NCBI GenBank assembly: GCA_044375555.1 | Contig: JBILML010000011.1 | Coordinates: 1 to 64,000 of the forward strand | DNA length: 64,000 nucleotides | Direction of reading: 5' to 3' | From: UBA967 sp044375555 | Lineage (GTDB): Bacteria > Verrucomicrobiota > Verrucomicrobiia > Chthoniobacterales > Terrimicrobiaceae | In this document: positions 60,831-64,000 of the stretch, piece after piece | Numbering within the stretch: the first letter of the stretch is position 1 | Layout of the letters: the number at the start of each line of letters is the position of its first letter | Program-made: the position numbers and the translations under genes | Notes under the pieces: model-generated | Seen by the model: the letters and a program-made list of their open reading frames with translations, nothing else | Database searches by the model: none | What the model was told of the DNA's origin: nothing

Positions 60831-63800
60831 AAAACGAACGACTCATCGCAAACGCTGGGAGCGGCAAGACCTATGCGCTCACCACCCGAATGATCCAACT
60901 TCTCGATCAAGGGGTGGACCCCACCAAAATCGCCGCGCTGACATTCACCCGCAAATCCGCAGGCGAATTCCTGTCCGCTGTTTTCGAGCGTCTCGCCCAG
61001 GCCGCTCTGGAACCCGTAAAACTCGCCGATCTTCAGCGCGAGCCGCTCCTCGAGAAGCTCGATGCCGCACGGTGCCGCTCCCTATTGAGTGACCTGTCTC
61101 GGAAAATCGGACGCCTCGGCATGGGGACGATTGACAGTCTCTTCGCCCGAATCGCCCGCGCCTTCCCTCTCGAATCGGGTCTGGCGGAGGACTTCAACAT
61201 GGCGGGAGAATCTGAAATTCAAGCCGCGCGAGAGCGGACACTCGCCACGGTTTTCGCCAGTGAATCCTCGACCTCTCTCGAAGATTTTATCGATCTGGTG
61301 CGACGCCTCCATCGAAACCAAGGTGAGCGCGATGTCTTTGCTTCTCTGCTGAGCGAGACCAGAGACCTGCACGGGAAATTCCTCGCCACGCCAGACGACG
61401 CAATTTGGGGAGATGCCGCCGCGATTTGGGGCGAGGGCGGATGTGCGATCTTGAACGCCGGAGCGGTAGCGCCAGTGGCCGCAGAACTTTGGGAGGCTAT
61501 TCAAGAAGGGCATCCCCATCTCAACGAGGAGGCATCAACCGCTTGGCAACTCGGTCTGGCCCTCGCCGCGCAGCTCACCCCTCCAAGTCCGTATTCCGAA
61601 GACTTAAAAAAATTCATCGCCAAGCTATCGAATGAAAAACAGACCCCGGACGGCCTCCTCTACATCCCGACTCGAAATGCTCACGCCGGCCGGGTTTTTC
61701 TGACTCCCACGATCCGAGCGCTGCGAGATGAATTGCGAAATAGCCTGCTCAAGCCCGAATTCGAGTCCGCCCTCCGACGGAGCCAATCGCTGCATGAGTT
61801 CATGCAAAAATTTGAGCAGGCTTATTCCTCGCTGGTCCGATCGGCGGGGCTGGTCACCTTCGCAGACATTACGGATTCCCTGGCGCGCAAGGCCGGGGAC
61901 CTGACCTGGCTCGCCTCCGCCGCCTACCGCATCGATCAGAAATTCGAGCATTGGCTCCTCGACGAGTTTCAGGATACCAGCCGCCCTCAGTGGAAAATCC
62001 TGAAAACCTTCATCGACGAAGTGCTCATGGATCCCGCACAGGACCGCAGTTTCTTCTATGTCGGAGACACCAAGCAGGCGATCTACTCCTGGCGCGGGGG
62101 CGATCCGGATTTGTTCTTCGAAATCTTCGACGACTTCAACAAACACGCTGAAACCATTGAGGATGCTTCCCCGCTCGATGAATCCTGGCGATCCTGTCAG
62201 CCCATTTTGGAGTTTGTGAATCAAGCCTTCGCAGATCTAGAGCCTCTCTGCGGAGCTCTTGGAATTCCCGAATCGACCATAGAAAAATGGACCAAGGCTT
62301 GGAGGAATCATGTCACTTCCCCAAAAACCTGGACCCTTCCAGGCTTTGCCGAGTGGATTTCTGTTCCGAAAAACGACGGGGATGAGGACGAGGAAGGCGA
62401 CGCTCAGGATCGCAAAATTCTCGAAATTCTTGAAACAACACGAGCGTGGGAACGGGGGCTCTCCTGCGCTGTTCTTAAACGCGACAACCGCGGCGTCGAG
62501 GCGCTGGCAGCTCTTTTGCAGTCCAAGGATATTCCCGTTGCGGTCGAAGGAAAAACCAACCCCTGTGTCGATAATCCGCTGGGCGCAGCTCTCTTGGCCG
62601 CCCTGCGAATGGTGGCTTCCCCCGATGACGCCCTCTCTCAAACCGTGGCCCGTGGTTTTCCCTCCACATCCGCTTGGGGGTTGGACGACAGGCCTTGGGT
62701 GTTTCGAAAAAAGACACTCTCGAGTCTGGCTCTGCGAGGCTATGCCACAACCATTCGCGAGTGGATCGATGCTTCCAACCTCGCAGCCGAGCCGTTTTTG
62801 AAGGAACGCGCGGCGGCATTCCTGCTCGCCGCCGAGCAGTTTGACGCCAACCGCAACGCCTCGGACGGGATTCCAGATTTTCTTCGCTTCATCGAATCCC
62901 GCCAGACGCAGGAAAACGAGTCATCGGATGTGGTGCGCGTCATGACCGTTCATCAATCGAAGGGCCTGGGTTTCGACATGGTCATCGCCAGTGGACTCGA
63001 CAAAAAAGGGAGAGAAAATGGTGGAACAAACCTCGCACTTGGACCCACCGCCAACGCCGTGAAATGGGGCCTCGTCCTTCCCGCCAAGGAATTCGCGGAG
63101 CAGGATGCCGTGCTCCGTGATCAGCTCAAAATCCAAGAGGCAGAAAAGAAATACGGCGACATCTGCACGGCCTATGTCGCTCTCACCCGGGCGAAAAAAG
63201 CGCTCTATGTGGTGACTGCGGAACTCGGTGAAAATACGACCTCCACAAATTTTGCCCGTCATCTTCTCCTTCAATTCCATGCTCCCTCCGCACAATTCGG
63301 CGACCCCGGCTGGTTTCCGAAATATGAAATCAAGAGCCCCGAATTAACAGAGACCCCCGCGCCCGCCGCGTTCACAGCACCCATCCACGGAACACCAAGG
63401 CCAGCTTCCCCATCGTCCTTCAAATCGGAAATTCCTGCAGGAGTCGCGGGCGTTGGAATTTCCAGCTACGCCGCGAAACTTGGCACCGAAGTGCATGAGG
63501 CCCTCGCTCGAATCGAGTGGCTGGAAACTTCAGCTCCCACCCCTCATGCGCTCACACCCGAAGCCCACAAGCTGGTGAATGAGTTTTTGGAAAAGCCCCT
63601 AGCTCGAGAGGTCTTCACCAAACCCGAAGGAGTCATCCGTCTATGGCGAGAGCTGGCCTTTGATGTCGTGCTGGATGGGCAATGGGTGAGCGGCGTTTTT
63701 GATCGGGTTGTTGTGCGATGCGATCAGGAAAACAACCCGCTTTCCGCAGAGATCTACGACTTTAAAACCGATCAAGGCACAGCTCTGGAAATCCAAATTC

Positions 63801-63898
63801 GCTATGCCGGGCAAATGGAAGTGTATCAAAAAGCCGCCGCCAAATTACTCTCGATCCCCGAGGAATTGGTGACATCCCAAGTGATCGGAATTCGTTAA
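60827..63898 (+). CDS. AddA-like UvrD-family helicase/nuclease
   Basis: A 1,023-residue superfamily-1 helicase with C-terminal nuclease. Helicase motifs: Walker A ANAGSGKTYALTTRM (Lys14), ALTFTRKSAGEFL (motif Ia), WLLDEFQDTSRPQW (motif II), FYVGDTKQAIYSWRGGD (motif III), VMTVHQSKGLGFDMVIASGL (motif V) and AYVALTRAKKALYVVTA (motif VI). The C-terminal PD-(D/E)XK domain has GTEVHEALARIEW and AEIYDFKTDQGTA. This is the AddA pattern. It starts inside the last codon of the AddB-like gene. Together they would unwind and degrade broken ends and load RecA. Confidence 0.9.
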   Translation: MKNERLIANAGSGKTYALTTRMIQLLDQGVDPTKIAALTFTRKSAGEFLSAVFERLAQAALEPVKLADLQREPLLEKLDAARCRSLLSDLSRKIGRLGMGTIDSLFARIARAFPLESGLAEDFNMAGESEIQAARERTLATVFASESSTSLEDFIDLVRRLHRNQGERDVFASLLSETRDLHGKFLATPDDAIWGDAAAIWGEGGCAILNAGAVAPVAAELWEAIQEGHPHLNEEASTAWQLGLALAAQLTPPSPYSEDLKKFIAKLSNEKQTPDGLLYIPTRNAHAGRVFLTPTIRALRDELRNSLLKPEFESALRRSQSLHEFMQKFEQAYSSLVRSAGLVTFADITDSLARKAGDLTWLASAAYRIDQKFEHWLLDEFQDTSRPQWKILKTFIDEVLMDPAQDRSFFYVGDTKQAIYSWRGGDPDLFFEIFDDFNKHAETIEDASPLDESWRSCQPILEFVNQAFADLEPLCGALGIPESTIEKWTKAWRNHVTSPKTWTLPGFAEWISVPKNDGDEDEEGDAQDRKILEILETTRAWERGLSCAVLKRDNRGVEALAALLQSKDIPVAVEGKTNPCVDNPLGAALLAALRMVASPDDALSQTVARGFPSTSAWGLDDRPWVFRKKTLSSLALRGYATTIREWIDASNLAAEPFLKERAAAFLLAAEQFDANRNASDGIPDFLRFIESRQTQENESSDVVRVMTVHQSKGLGFDMVIASGLDKKGRENGGTNLALGPTANAVKWGLVLPAKEFAEQDAVLRDQLKIQEAEKKYGDICTAYVALTRAKKALYVVTAELGENTTSTNFARHLLLQFHAPSAQFGDPGWFPKYEIKSPELTETPAPAAFTAPIHGTPRPASPSSFKSEIPAGVAGVGISSYAAKLGTEVHEALARIEWLETSAPTPHALTPEAHKLVNEFLEKPLAREVFTKPEGVIRLWRELAFDVVLDGQWVSGVFDRVVVRCDQENNPLSAEIYDFKTDQGTALEIQIRYAGQMEVYQKAAAKLLSIPEELVTSQVIGIR

Positions 63899-64000
63899 AA
63901 ACCACCGAATCTCATTCGATCTTTGGCTGATCAAGGCGCCCTGGTAGCCTCGAGCGCAAAGATCGATACATCCACAGATTCCGCCGCCAGCAGGGAGAGC

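Overview
The window looks like chromosomal DNA of a Gram-negative bacterium, most probably of the phylum Verrucomicrobiota. This is inferred from the combination of a PEP-CTERM protein built of autotransporter-type beta-strand repeats, a verrucomicrobial-style pseudopilin, many secreted glycosidases, MGDG-synthase-like and GT39 glycosyltransferases, and intergenic palindromic repeats. Most genes are GC-rich, so long antisense open frames are common and have been left out.

Layout. 0-0.65 kb: a VapBC-type toxin-antitoxin pair (toxin cut by the window edge). 0.65-1.25 kb: repeats and gene debris. 1.25-5.3 kb (minus): lipid glycosyltransferase, xseA, and an unusually short uvrC. 5.5-6.1 kb: rplU-rpmA with a strong terminator. 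6.1-20.3 kb: mixed housekeeping and envelope genes, namely an AttH/CrtC-like protein, a C39-like peptidase, a ketosynthase homologue whose active-site Cys is Ser, a stand-alone rplK, a peroxiredoxin, P-II, uppP, small Cys-rich exported peptides, an ABC-F ATPase, an M29-like metalloprotein, a GT39/PAP2 pair, and a rhodanese/MauE-like pair. 20.3-25 kb: a repeat-rich zone around a pyruvate-decarboxylase-type enzyme and an IS110-family transposase. 25-27.7 kb (minus): SGNH hydrolase and sodium/solute symporter.

27.8-45.8 kb is an accessory glycan-utilisation block bounded by a 176-bp direct repeat (3 mismatches). The repeat is a duplicated 3' end of the GH36-type gene at 45.6-48.0 kb. The block encodes a cytoplasmic GH31 alpha-glucosidase, a secreted GH2-like hydrolase, an esterase and pseudopilin operon, a LacI-family regulator, a lipoprotein of the GH71/GH99-like group, a GPH-type sugar symporter, a GH87-like (alpha-1,3-glucanase/mycodextranase) lipoprotein, a TPR protein and a 1,517-residue PEP-CTERM repeat protein. 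The 10-bp motif TTTAC-NN-AAA, close to palindromic, lies ahead of each inferred transcription unit and is the probable operator of the LacI protein. Together these suggest a regulon for surface degradation of an alpha-glucan (probably alpha-1,3-linked), oligosaccharide import and intracellular hydrolysis.

48-64 kb returns to core functions: a fused low-molecular-weight phosphatase/serine hydroxymethyltransferase, a small two-gene nucleotidyltransferase cassette, SelO, an M20 dipeptidase, SMC (its hinge carries an in-frame palindromic repeat), tRNA-Gly(GCC), and an AddB/AddA-type recombination nuclease-helicase pair. The last 100 bases hold nothing recognisable. No CRISPR array, rRNA gene or phage was seen.
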